Shown here one piece after another: positions 34,740 through 43,249 of a stretch of 64,000 nucleotides of DNA; the first letter of the stretch is position 1, and each line of letters starts with the position of its first letter. The notes under the pieces were generated by a model. The model saw nothing but the letters and a program-made list of their open reading frames with translations. It was not told the origin of the DNA and searched no databases. Origin of the DNA: Halosimplex rubrum. Its GTDB lineage: Archaea; Halobacteriota; Halobacteria; Halobacteriales; Haloarculaceae. The translations under genes and the position numbers were made by a program. The stretch covers positions 2,728,001 to 2,792,000 of the forward strand of contig NZ_CP058910.1 in NCBI RefSeq assembly GCF_013415885.1, written 5' to 3'.

Positions 34740-35430
34740 AGTTACTTGCTCCGAAGGCGCTCACGGCGCCACCACCGCGATGCTGCTACATCGCGGTTTT
34801 CCGGCGACACCGTCCGACGAGACACATCTGCGCGCGCTCGTTCGCGCCTTCGTTCGCGCCCTCCGGGCGCGACGAGCGCGCGCTATCGAGGACCCACCAA
34901 CCAGCACCGCGCGCCGACCCGCCCGGAGCGAGAGGCCAGCGCATTCCCCGTTTCGCCCGCGACCGCAACTACGTCCGTCGCGGGGCACAGCGTCCCGGAA
35001 GCCTCTGGAAGTCCGGGACCGAAACGGGTGAAGCGCTGGCGCCGAAGGCACATCCATTTTAGCCCGGAACGGGCGCTCGCGGTGCGGAGAGCGCCCGAAA
35101 GCCCGGAATGGTTCGGTCGCGAGCGACGCTCCGGGCGGCAGCGGCGAGCGGGGCGGGCCGGTGCGTACACACCTGTCCAACCGGCCACGTCGCTCGGTGA
35201 GCCATCTACAGTCCTGGCGGACTCTGAAAGGGCGCGGCCGCCTCGGTCGTCCCCCGATCCCGCAAGCACCGCAGGTACGAGGCGCGCAGCGGCGGTCGCG
35301 GGATGCCGAGCGGCCGCGGGCTTTCTAATAGGTGTTTACGAAACCACGCGAGCAGGAAGCAGTATCCCGCGAGCTTACTCGATGGACACGACCCTGATGG
35401 CAAAGAGAGTTAGCTGTCGATAGTTGAGGG
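34740..35430. other. GC-rich, hairpin-dense non-coding region
   Basis: About 690 bp with no credible gene, although frames stay open on both strands. It holds perfect inverted repeats: CCGCGATG/CATCGCGG (34777-34798), a giant stem at 34830-34883 and GGGCGCTC/GAGCGCCC (35071-35096). Compared with the AT-rich DNA on both sides it stands out sharply. It may be a structured RNA, a plasmid maintenance site or decayed coding DNA. Confidence 0.5.
34830..34883. repeat. 18-bp stem-loop in the GC-rich region
   Basis: GCGCGCGCTCGT (34830-34841) pairs perfectly with ACGAGCGCGCGC (34872-34883); after a bulged T, CGCGCC (34843-34848) pairs with GGCGCG (34866-34871). It lies 94 bp upstream of the OB-fold gene. 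Confidence 0.6.
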
Positions 35431-35539
35431 TGTCATAGAACCATTCACAGGGGGGTTACTTTCATCTTAAGACTAGCTGAATGCCCTGATAGGTACACTT
35501 GCAAATTAGCAGTGAGGATCTGAGTGAAGCTGACCATTG

Positions 35540-35625
35540 TTACGTCGGGAAGCCCTCGCTCTAACGGGGGAGAACCTGCCTCGACAGGTATGAAACGAAG
35601 TCCCAACCCCGGCGCTCTCCCCCAA
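35540..35625 (+). ncRNA. Possible structured RNA or IS200/IS605-type end
   Basis: GGGGGAG (35566-35572) pairs with CTCCCCC (35617-35623) and encloses the small hairpin CCTG-CCTCGA-CAGG (35575-35588). The text before it (GGGAAGCCCTCGCTCTAACG) and the whole layout recall the right ends of haloarchaeal TnpB-type elements, which are transcribed as guide RNAs, but no tnpB lies near. The rest of 35431-35770 shows nothing recognisable. Confidence 0.35.
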
Positions 35626-35770
35626 TTCTCAGAACAACAGTATCGCTACGTAGACTGTACTGAGCAGATCCGACTATAGGGGAAGAACCGCACACTAATT
35701 TTAGCCAGTTACTTGCTGAATTCTCCGTTCACTGCAACTTGCGTATCGAACGGAAAATTTGTTGTCTCTA

Positions 35771-36124
35771 CTAACTGTCTGAGTGCCCAGCCAGTTCGAG
35801 GTAGGGCGTGATCTGCTCTATTGCCTCTTGTGAGTTGACTGTCTCGCATGCTGGGTCGTACTCCACGACTCCAGCGTCGACCATCTTCGGGAGGTGAACG
35901 TGGACGAGGCTGGTACAGACCCGCTCGTACTGCTCGCGGGTGTGTTCGCCCTCCCAGAGCGTGAGTTGGTCGGCGAGATCGCTGATCGGGACAGCACCGA
36001 CTGCCTGAGTGAGATACTGCAACGCACGTTGACGGCGCTCGTTCGTGAGCAATTCGAAGATAGTCGTCGCAGATAGATCGGAGTCAGTGCTTCCTGCGTT
36101 GGCAGTGTGTTGCGTCTTTGGCAT
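35771..36124 (-). CDS. DUF7344-type helix-turn-helix protein
   Basis: A 117-residue protein with the haloarchaeal winged-helix layout of the DUF7344 family: TIFELLTNERRQRALQYL, AVPISDLADQLTLWE, then RVCTSLVHVHLPKMVDAGVV. It probably binds DNA as a regulator. The start is the ATG at 36124. Its promoter region contains TATA-like sequence and AATAC-TCG-GTATT palindrome near 36220. Targets unknown. Confidence 0.78.
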   Translation of the reverse strand: MPKTQHTANAGSTDSDLSATTIFELLTNERRQRALQYLTQAVGAVPISDLADQLTLWEGEHTREQYERVCTSLVHVHLPKMVDAGVVEYDPACETVNSQEAIEQITPYLELAGHSDS

Positions 36125-36330
36125 TGTTATCCCCATACCTCGCCTACCCATCACCCGCTCCCTGTCAGCATTGGCCTACTTCAGCGGTGTATGTTTGAAC
36201 CTCAGCCGGTCAGTACATAAATACTCGGTATTGGTATACTTACTTACATACTGGATAGATAGGCGGTGGAGTTGATTACTCCACAGATACATATCGGAAT
36301 CTACTGAGACAGATCGCTACGGGGATCTGT

Positions 36331-36552
36331 CTATTCGTCGAGGAACGTAGACTCGTCTTGAGGGGTGTCCGCGCTGTCGGTCTTCTCGATGGTAATTCGC
36401 CAGTTGGGGACGACCGATGACGGAGGAGTTACCTCCCACACTCCCTCGATAGCGACCCCCTCTGCGAACGACTCTAAAATGAGTGTTTCGAGAGCGGATT
36501 CGAAATCGTCTGTTGGCGTACCTGTAGGATTAGCATTTGATCGAGAGGTCAT
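36331..36552 (-). CDS. HalOD1 output-domain protein
   Basis: A 73-residue protein that is almost only a HalOD1 domain (SALETLILESFAEGVAIEGVWE, then NWRITIEK). In haloarchaea this domain occurs alone or after response-regulator receivers and is considered an output module of unknown contacts. The ATG at 36552 is used. A second, longer HalOD1 protein lies at 38.5 kb. Confidence 0.62.
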   Translation of the reverse strand: MTSRSNANPTGTPTDDFESALETLILESFAEGVAIEGVWEVTPPSSVVPNWRITIEKTDSADTPQDESTFLDE

Positions 36553-36826
36553 GATCGGACTGCGCAACACATGGGGGAGGCGCTCTCACCACGACACGGT
36601 CACTGAGTCTTATAGCTGGGAGGTATATTTAACTCTCTCTATCAGATAGCGATTCGCTACTACGGCTATAATCTGTACTGAGCGTTACGTCTACTCCCTG
36701 TACTGAGCGAATCAAGAGAGAAGTCTGGTATGAGAACTGTTGTATGACATCCTCGTCGATAGTCCTCAGATGTCGATGAGCCGGTCAGTTACAGATGACT
36801 TCGTCGCTGGGATGAAAGAAGATCCC

Positions 36827-36997
36827 TTACTCGTCTTCAAGTGCTTCGTAGATCTCCGCGTGGCGACGTCCGTCAAGTTTCCCCATCTCGAGGGCGATCT
36901 CGCGACGTTCGGTGTCGCTCTCGGCCGCCTGATACCGCTCGTAGAGCTGGCGGACCTCGTCGTCGACCACCGTCGAAGAATCGGTACTGGACGCCAT
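36827..36997 (-). CDS. Small candidate antitoxin partner of Doc
   Basis: A 56-residue acidic, helical protein (VVDDEVRQLYERYQAAESDT then ALEMGKLDGRRHAEIYEALED). It lies 33 bp downstream of the Doc gene on the same strand. Doc toxins need a small neutralising partner and none lies upstream, so this is the best candidate. No Phd fold or DNA-binding motif is visible. Confidence 0.55.
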   Translation of the reverse strand: MASSTDSSTVVDDEVRQLYERYQAAESDTERREIALEMGKLDGRRHAEIYEALEDE

Positions 36998-37030
36998 TGT
37001 TCTATTGAGCATACTCTGTGTGCCCTTTTA

Positions 37031-37447
37031 TCAGTTGCGACGAGCGCACGCCCGAAAGTAGATGACTGCAGTATCTACGTCGACTGCGGCTTCGTCGATT
37101 GCGAAGCGGTGCAAGAGAGCCCGAATTTCATCCCCGTAGTCGAACGTGTATCCGTTCATCATATAGAAAACGACCACCGTTCGAAGTGCAGTTCGCTTGT
37201 TCCCGTCGACGAACGGATGTTCCGCCACGAGCAATCGTATCAGATGGACTCCCTTTTCGTGGATGGTCTCAGGCACCTCGCCGAAGAAGCCTTCCGAAAT
37301 ATACTGCAATGCGGAGGCAATCGCGTCCTCTGACCGAACGCCTGGCTCTGTGGTGTCGCCTTCAGCCACGATCTGTTCGTGGAGATCGAGGATAAGTTCG
37401 ACAGAAGGATACGCGAGATCGTCAGTCACGTTACCTGACTTTCTCAC
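37031..37447 (-). CDS. doc: Doc-type toxin (Fic fold)
   Basis: Fic-fold kinase-like toxin. The active-site motif HPFVDGNKRT (residues about 77-86) matches the Doc form HxFx(D/N)xNKR. Doc proteins phosphorylate elongation factor Tu in bacteria and stop translation; in archaea the target would be the aEF1A homologue by inference. The 138-residue length is usual. It starts at GTG 37447, or at an internal GTG at 37429. The order toxin first, small partner second is the reverse of the phage P1 phd-doc operon. Confidence 0.85.
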   Translation of the reverse strand: MRKSGNVTDDLAYPSVELILDLHEQIVAEGDTTEPGVRSEDAIASALQYISEGFFGEVPETIHEKGVHLIRLLVAEHPFVDGNKRTALRTVVVFYMMNGYTFDYGDEIRALLHRFAIDEAAVDVDTAVIYFRACARRN

Positions 37448-37514
37448 GCCCCCCGTTAACCGTTTCTCAACTGTCGAGATCAGGTCTCGCCGTCGACAGC
37501 GTAGGGCGGCCCGG

Positions 37515-38135
37515 TTATCGGTCGTCTCCGTCAGCTTTGTCGATGGTCATTGCGTCACCATCGTCGATGTCCAACTCACCGAGTCCCGCACCAGCCTCCT
37601 CGATGTCGTAGTGTTCGTGGACGACTGGCCGGAGCGCCTGCAGAATCATCTCCGCCGCCAGCGGCGAGATGTCGAGGTCCTCCGCCATCAGCCGGTGGGT
37701 CACCTCACCGCGTTCGCGGGCGACAGCGTAGGTGAGAGCGGTCGCGAGGCCGGCGACGCCGTGGCGGTCGATGTAGGTGTCGATGTCGGCGTCCGTCTCG
37801 CGGCGACCGACGGCGTCGATCAGCGCCGGCGTGATCGTATACTCACGGTCGCCCGCGGCGGTCGTCACGGTTAGGTCGATCTCTCGGGCGGCGTACTGAC
37901 GTGGCTGCTCGTCGTCGGTGATGTCGACGACGCCGGCGTCGACGAGCCGGTTGACGTAGCTGTAGGCGGTTCCCTGGGCGAGTTCAAGGTCGTCCATCAC
38001 GTCCTGGACGGTCGCCTCCCCCTCCCGGGCGAGGTACGCGTACAGCTGGGCGAGCTGTGGCTCTTCGAGGAGGTCCGCGACCGAGAGGAAGTCGCGAACG
38101 ATGTCACCGTCGGCACGGTTTGAGGTGTCTGACAC
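37515..38135 (-). CDS. Winged-helix regulator (DUF7437-like)
   Basis: A 206-residue protein with an N-terminal winged helix (LAQLYAYLAREGEATVQDVM, LELAQGTAYSYVNRLVDAGV) and a C-terminal acidic domain with RHGVAGLATALTYAVARERG. Regulators of this type are common on haloarchaeal plasmids next to the small protein found here at 38.2-38.5 kb. A perfect inverted repeat TTTACAG-N5-CTGTAAA lies 20 bp before the start and is likely its own operator. The DUF number is from memory. Confidence 0.77.
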   Translation of the reverse strand: MSDTSNRADGDIVRDFLSVADLLEEPQLAQLYAYLAREGEATVQDVMDDLELAQGTAYSYVNRLVDAGVVDITDDEQPRQYAAREIDLTVTTAAGDREYTITPALIDAVGRRETDADIDTYIDRHGVAGLATALTYAVARERGEVTHRLMAEDLDISPLAAEMILQALRPVVHEHYDIEEAGAGLGELDIDDGDAMTIDKADGDDR

Positions 38136-38154
38136 GATTCGATCTTAGTTACAG

Positions 38155-38173
38155 TTTACAGAGAATCTGTAAA
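38155..38173. promoter_or_regulatory. Inverted repeat operator before the winged-helix gene
   Basis: TTTACAG, 5-nt spacer AGAAT, CTGTAAA, perfect arms, 20 bp before the start at 38135. It also overlaps the probable TATA region, consistent with autorepression. Confidence 0.6.
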
Positions 38174-38184
38174 GGATGTTGACG

Positions 38185-38502
38185 TCATTCTACCGGCGTC
38201 GGTACGGGGTGGTCCTCAAGATCGCGCGTCCAGTCCGTTGCGGACCCGCCCCGGTCTACAGTGGGCGCACAGCTGTAACGGGCCTTCCGGATGCCCCAAT
38301 TTGACCCGGATTCAGGTGAGCGTCGCGCGCGTGTGTCGAAGACCAGCCCGCTGCCAATACAGGCGACGTGATCACACTCGTCGGGATCCGGCTCCGCCTG
38401 AATCGTGCAGTCGACGCAGATCGGGTGGGCAACTCGCTTTTCATAGCCCCATGTACGCGCCTCGCTAGTCTCGGTTCCGGACCTCGCAGGAAATACAACC
38501 AA
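38185..38502 (-). pseudogene. Frameshifted small Cys-rich protein
   Basis: The frame opens with YEKRVAHPICVDCTIQAEPD and PDECDHVACIGSGLVFDTRA and ends with GGSATDWTRDLEDHPVPTPV, but the middle is garbled. The missing middle is found in another frame as RVKLGHPEGPLQLCAHCRPG. Two compensating shifts therefore break the coding region, and one expected zinc Cys reads Ser (GSG). Only a TTG start is available. The intact family is a small zinc-binding companion of the regulator at 37.5 kb. Confidence 0.6.
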
Positions 38503-38537
38503 CTCGGAATCTACCTCCTTAACTGCCTGTGTGCCGA

Positions 38538-38864
38538 TTACTCTGGAGCGGCGACTGTAATAACTCCCGCTTGAACGGTCACAACATAGTCATCATACGA
38601 GAACGTCACTAAACAATCCTCACTCTGGTCGTCATTGCCTGCTAACAACGCATCAAGCCCATCAGGGTCGATCTGCTCATATAGCGGCGATAGTGCATCT
38701 GGCGCCTCCTCGCTGCCGGCGATCGGAGTGGGTGATTTCTCTGCTACGTCCGACACTGCCGTGATTACTGCCTCACTCGGCCGTTCGCCGGAGTCATACT
38801 CATACTGGTACTCTTTCCCCTCTGTTGTCTTATAGACTGTATCGAACGCGTCGATGGAACTCAT
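38538..38864 (-). CDS. HalOD1 domain protein
   Basis: A 108-residue protein whose whole length is the HalOD1 pattern: YQYEYDSGERPSEAVITAVS, ALSPLYEQIDPDGLDALLAG, VTFSYDDYVVTVQAGVITV. It is divergent from the truncated HTH-10 regulator at 38973, and such pairs (HTH-10 plus HalOD1) are frequent in haloarchaea. No catalytic residues; role in signalling inferred. Confidence 0.8.
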   Translation of the reverse strand: MSSIDAFDTVYKTTEGKEYQYEYDSGERPSEAVITAVSDVAEKSPTPIAGSEEAPDALSPLYEQIDPDGLDALLAGNDDQSEDCLVTFSYDDYVVTVQAGVITVAAPE

Positions 38865-38972
38865 CAGTAATATTTAGGGGATGACAGACCAAACTCGCAT
38901 GCTTTGATTATTCCACCCTTTAAGTGGTGTCTCAGCCTTTTGCTTTTGACTGTTGACCGCCTACCTCCCGTT

Positions 38973-39590
38973 ATGAGCTTCATCGCCGAATTCTGCGTTG
39001 AGATCCCGCCCTTATCGCAGGCCTCGACGGCTGTGCCAGAGATGCAATTTTCTGGCCAGGATATCGTGTTAGAGGCGAATCGTCCGCGCAAATTTATTTT
39101 TACCGCCTTGGGCACTCAGTTCGATGACTTTGAAAACGGACTCGAAGCAGACCCAACTGTCGTTGAGTATACCCGCCTCACAAAATCAGAGGAGACTGCC
39201 CACTATGTCGTCACGTACGATACTGCGGCAACTTCACCAGACACGTATTCCGTCGCTGTCGAACATGACATTTCCTATCACGATATCAAACTACAGGACG
39301 GCGAATATACCGTACGAGCGCGTGTCCCAGATCGGAGTTCACTCGTTAAACTCCGCGAGCACTGCCAGGAGAATGGAATACCATTCCGGCTTGAGCGTAT
39401 ATATCAAGAAACTGGGTCAAACTTTGGGACACATGGACTCACAGACGCTCAACAAGAGGCGGTAAAACTGGCGTATGAGAATGGCTACTTCGACTCTCCA
39501 CGACAGAGTTCGTTAAAACAAATCGCTGATGAAATTGGGATCTCCCCTCAAGCAGTTGGTCGTGTCGCAAAGTCCTCTAGAGTTCAGTAG
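38973..39590 (+). pseudogene. HTH-10 regulator truncated by ISH6
   Basis: The product (MSFIAEFCVEIPPLSQASTA) follows the HTH-10 family to the recognition helix: LTDAQQEAVKLAYENGYFDS, LKQIADEIGISPQAVG. After that the frame enters the left terminal repeat of the ISH6 element and stops within 10 codons. The usual tail of the DNA-binding domain is missing and is not found beyond the right end of the element. It is likely non-functional as a regulator. Confidence 0.75.
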
Positions 39591-41006
39591 CAACTGGCTC
39601 CCGTGAGGAACGGGACGCCTCTGGTGTCCACCCAAGAGGTGTCCCATGCACGCCACAATCGACGTGCGGTTCACGATTAGCATCGACGAGGACAAAACGG
39701 TACCGCTCGCCACGCTTGCCGAATTCGTTACCGAGCAGAACGTCGAATCTGTACTGCTCGAATCGATGGTCGAGAGCCTCGACGCGAGCCGCGTCGAGGC
39801 GCTCTGTGGTGAGAAACACGCTCACGGCAATGGTGATCAGCGATTCCAACGCGCCGGTACTGACACCCGCACAGCCGTCACAACCGCCGGTGAGCACGAA
39901 TTCGACCTTCACTACGTCGAAGACACCGCCGCTGACCACGACGAATCCAGCTACTTCCGGCCCGTCGAAGATGTTCTCAGCTTCGACGGGCAAAACCGCT
40001 ATCAGCAGGACATCGCCGCCAAGAGCGTCGATCTCGCTACTTCGGTCAGCTATCGTGACGCTGCTGACCACGGCGACGGCATCCTCTCGAAGATGCCGTC
40101 GCCGACCACCATCAATCGTCGCGCCAAAGAGTACGGCAACAAGCTCAAGCAGTTCCTTCCAGACTGTGTCGCTGACACAGACGCTGACGCCGTTATTCCT
40201 GACGGCACGAAGTGTCACAGCCAAGACGACGACCGCGCGTACCACTCCGTCCAGGCCACGCTCGGCGAAGATACTGCCAAGGAATCACGCTCTCTGCTGG
40301 ATCTCTCGATCAACGCTGACTGGGACGAGACAGCCGCCAAACTCGATGACATGGACGCAGTCACTGACGACGCGACGGTCGTCAGTGACGCTGATGAGGG
40401 TATCGTCACGGCATTTACCGACGAAAACCGTAATCATCAACTTGATCTCGTCCACGTCGGCCGAACGCTGGACTACAACCTCTGGGACGACGGCGTGTTC
40501 TCCTTGGATCGGCGGAACGAGATCGTCTCGGAGGTGATCGACGAGGTGTTCCATCTGAAGAATTCGGTCGCCAAGCACCGTCCAAACGAGGAGTTCGCGG
40601 CGATCCGCGAGCGGATCGCGCGAACGACCGAGCGTATCGAGAAGACAGCGTGGCAGTTGGATCAGTTCGGGTCAGAGAAAGCTGCGGGGTATCTACAGCG
40701 GTGGCTGCCGTCGATCGTGACGTTTGCCGAGCAGGCTGTCGAGGGGTTCGAGGTGCCGTGGACCTCGAACCCCGTCGAACGGCTGATGGGCGAAGTCAGC
40801 AAGCGGTGCAAGAACCAGTGGATGCGCTGGACAACGGAGGGGTTAGAGGCGATACTCCAGCTTCGGCTGGTGAAGTACGCCGATCCAGAGCACTACCAGT
40901 CGTTCCTCGACGAACTGCTCCAGCGATCGACCAAAACAGCAATGAGCTGTGACCTCTCAATTGAGAGCACCAGAGGCAAACTCTAGACCGCTTTGCGACG
41001 CGACCA
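39557..41006 (+). mobile_element. ISH6-type insertion sequence, about 1.45 kb
   Basis: Terminal inverted repeats match: left TGGTCGTGTCGCAAAG (from 39557) and right, as reverse complement, TGGTCGCGTCGCAAAG, both followed after three bases by TCTAGAGTT. The total length agrees with the 1.45 kb known for ISH6. No target duplication is seen in the 8 bp at each side, so a deletion or recombination followed insertion. Confidence 0.85.
39646..40986 (+). CDS. ISH6 family transposase
   Basis: A 446-residue transposase that appears intact. The acidic residues spread through VIPDGTKCHSQDD, VVSDADEGIVTAF and VPWTSNPVERLMGEVSKRCKN would supply a DDE-type active site. GEVSKRCKNQWMRW near the C-terminus is a typical end of the family. 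It fills the element between its terminal repeats. Confidence 0.86.
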   Translation: MHATIDVRFTISIDEDKTVPLATLAEFVTEQNVESVLLESMVESLDASRVEALCGEKHAHGNGDQRFQRAGTDTRTAVTTAGEHEFDLHYVEDTAADHDESSYFRPVEDVLSFDGQNRYQQDIAAKSVDLATSVSYRDAADHGDGILSKMPSPTTINRRAKEYGNKLKQFLPDCVADTDADAVIPDGTKCHSQDDDRAYHSVQATLGEDTAKESRSLLDLSINADWDETAAKLDDMDAVTDDATVVSDADEGIVTAFTDENRNHQLDLVHVGRTLDYNLWDDGVFSLDRRNEIVSEVIDEVFHLKNSVAKHRPNEEFAAIRERIARTTERIEKTAWQLDQFGSEKAAGYLQRWLPSIVTFAEQAVEGFEVPWTSNPVERLMGEVSKRCKNQWMRWTTEGLEAILQLRLVKYADPEHYQSFLDELLQRSTKTAMSCDLSIESTRGKL

Positions 41007-41067
41007 GAAGATTGACGATCCTCCTCACCTTCCGGATTATTCGATCCTGCTCTACGTCCCTCTCGTC

Positions 41068-41968
41068 CCATTATGAACCCCCTCGAACTCTGGGTATAAA
41101 AATATGGACCCTTGTGGAGTTGTAACCGGGCGAAAACAGGCTATCTAACGACTACAGCCCCGTATCTTCTGGATGAGTCAAATACCGTCTTCGGAATCTA
41201 TCACCCTCCGTTGTCGAGTTGTAACGGTTCGACGAAGCTCGCAGTCGTCGATCTTCCTCGATGACCCGGACCCCCCGTTTTCGAGTTGTAAGACGTTGGG
41301 GCGGTAACACACCTGGTTCGATTCTCTCATCCACCCCGTTTTCGTGTTGTAAGGAGAAGGGAGTCGAAGTGAGTCTCGAAGCAAAATCCACATAATCTGA
41401 ATTTTGTGAATGATGCTCTGGGCGATACGGTCTTACTCACACTCCCCGTTTTCGAGTAGTAAGCACCAGAACAGTAGCGAAAGAACGACGCTCGTAGGAC
41501 CTGTTCACGAATGAGAGGAATACCGGGTTTCAGACATGGTAGCTGGTGAAGCTGATTTGATGATCTCGAATGTTGCACCCTCTCCCCCCTTTTTCGAGTT
41601 GTAAGTCGATGGGAACAGGCCACACCAAACGCTATGTGACGAGCGTTGAGTTAACAGAAGTTGGCGTAGAGGCAATGAGACGTGATAGTACGCGGGATCA
41701 GAACCACGGACGAGATGAAGAGGTTATCTACTCCAGAGATGTCAATTGTCTAGCTGGAGCTAGACAATTTGTTTTCTTTGTCTCTAGTGCGGTTATGATA
41801 AGGTAACGTGTAACATAAACTTTCGCATTTCTAGATACAAGTTAGAAAGTGAAATACTCAGCCTCTCTATCGCGTATATCCGCCACAATCGGCTGTTTTG
41901 TAGTCCCTCTTGCTGTTCACCCCTCCCCGCCGTCACGAGTTTACAACTCGAAAAAGGGGGGAGGGGGT
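41068..41968. other. Orphan replication origin with ORB-like repeats
   Basis: At least six copies of a repeat with consensus CCCCGTTTTCGAGTTGTAA: forward at 41202-41226, 41269-41291, 41331-41354, 41440-41462 and 41578-41604, and one reversed at 41938-41967, overlapping a diverged forward copy. AT-rich DNA at 41770-41870 lies between the two orientations and could be the unwinding site. Spacing is irregular. The layout matches the Orc1 origin at 58.7-61.5 kb, but no orc1 gene lies here; an ISH6 element occupies the left side. Confidence 0.72.
41744..41769. repeat. Perfect 12-bp inverted repeat with 2-nt loop
   Basis: AATTGTCTAGCT-GG-AGCTAGACAATT, followed by a T-rich run. It lies between the forward ORB repeats and the AT-rich part of the orphan origin. 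It could extrude as a cruciform or be a protein site or transcription terminator. Confidence 0.6.
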
Positions 41969-41970
41969 CG

Positions 41971-42207
41971 TCAGGTCCAGTCCGTGATACCGACTATATG
42001 GGTTCCGTTGAGTTCTCGTCGGATGTCGTTCCGATCCCAGTCAATAGGTGTCCGTATGCTCTCGACGGCTCGGACCAACTGCGACTCGTAGTACGACTCG
42101 ATTTCCTCTTGGTATTCGATTCGCCAAAGCATCGCGTCGCTAAGCCCTTGATGCCCGAGCAGGCGACGAGGATCCACTTCAGTGCTCCGACCGAGGTCCC
42201 CGTACAT
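41971..42207 (-). pseudogene. Remnant of a B-family DNA polymerase gene
   Basis: The minus strand encodes ESYYESQLVRAVESIRTPID and a tail ending ITDWT, matching the C-terminus of the PolB at 61.5 kb (ASYYETQLVRAVESVLSPLG). Upstream, in another frame, GALKWILVAC followed by GIKGL matches the polymerase motif GALKWILVACFGYQGF. So the relic joins the motif-B region straight to the C-terminus, with a large internal deletion and a frameshift. It lies against the orphan origin just as PolB lies against the working one. Confidence 0.82.
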
Positions 42208-42276
42208 ATCGGACTACCGTGAAATCGTGTCTATCAACTCATCTGTCAAATGAAGATGCCGGTAGAATAGTCCGAA

Positions 42277-43236
42277 TCAGCTTGCTGATGTCGTCTGGAA
42301 CGCATTATGCTGGACGACGAGCGTTGTCCAATACACGTCCCCTTGGTACCGAACCAGATACGTGCCGCTCAGGTCACCTTCACCCTCCTCGTCGAGCCCG
42401 TGGGCCTGTTCGTGTCCGCGAAACCGATCTGCGAGCGCCACAAGCGCATCAGACGGCGTCTCATCGGGCCCGACAACGTACGGTCCGTCCGTGATCGCCG
42501 TCTCGACGATCTCTCGCTGGGTTTCTGGAAGTTCCGCAAGTTCGAATGTAAACCGCTCGCGCATCTGTTGGCCGTACTCGGCGGCTGTTGCCACCTGGTC
42601 AGCCGTGTAGCGATAGGTGTTCAGCGTCGTGTCGTAGGCGTCGTCGATGACCCATTCGGCTTCTGTTCCGTCGTCCCAGATGATGTACGAGTACTCCGAC
42701 TCGGGGACAAGGACGGATTGTTCGCGCTCGGCGTCTGTATAGAGGAACGTCGTCCCGATTCCGATCGGGTCACCATCAGCGAGTCCGTGGGCAGCAAATT
42801 CCTCTTGATCAACTTCGGGGAGGTCAGCGAACTGGATAGCCTCTGCCTCGGTCACCGATCCGGTGACGATATCCACTTTCACGGAGTATCTGGTGGCCGG
42901 CGTTTCCTCAATCACCTCGTATGCCAGATCGTAGACGCCGTCTTGGTAGGCGATATGTTGCTGTTCGGGTAGTGGCGGCCGTGTCGCCTTCGTTGTCGTG
43001 CCACCGTCGAGAATCCGATCGAACAGTTGTGCCGTTTCGTCGTTGCCTTCAGCAGGGCGGACTGTATAGAGGACCTTCGTCGGGAGTTTCGCGTCGGCAA
43101 TCGTCGTCAGTTCGAGGCGTGCTGTAGGGGTTTCTGCAGCGGCGTTGCTTCCACCCAACCCACCGGGGCTGGTGCAGCCAGCGAGTACTGCGGGGAGGGA
43201 CGTGGCGGCGGTCGCAAGGAGGGCACGGCGGCGCAT
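42277..43236 (-). CDS. Lipoprotein of unknown function
   Basis: A 319-residue secreted protein. The signal peptide MRRRALLATAATSLPAVLAG ends in the lipobox LAGC; the Arg-rich start suits Tat export. The mature part is acidic and beta-rich, with VLYTVRPAEGNDETAQLFD, YDLAYEVIEETPATRYSVKV and SGTYLVRYQGDVYWTTLVVQ, reading like a repeated small domain. No enzyme motif. Related lipoproteins are frequent in haloarchaea and unassigned. Confidence 0.8.
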   Translation of the reverse strand: MRRRALLATAATSLPAVLAGCTSPGGLGGSNAAAETPTARLELTTIADAKLPTKVLYTVRPAEGNDETAQLFDRILDGGTTTKATRPPLPEQQHIAYQDGVYDLAYEVIEETPATRYSVKVDIVTGSVTEAEAIQFADLPEVDQEEFAAHGLADGDPIGIGTTFLYTDAEREQSVLVPESEYSYIIWDDGTEAEWVIDDAYDTTLNTYRYTADQVATAAEYGQQMRERFTFELAELPETQREIVETAITDGPYVVGPDETPSDALVALADRFRGHEQAHGLDEEGEGDLSGTYLVRYQGDVYWTTLVVQHNAFQTTSAS

Positions 43237-43249
43237 AATCGTGATTCCA

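Noticed and set aside
34680-35423. 247-codon plus-strand protein
   Set aside because: Arg- and Ser-rich product without the acidic bias of halophilic proteins; region is dominated by inverted repeats and open in other frames as well.
41200-41610. CRISPR array in the 41 kb repeats
   Set aside because: Copies are 60-140 bp apart, diverged and later inverted; they match an ORB array, not a regular repeat-spacer pattern.
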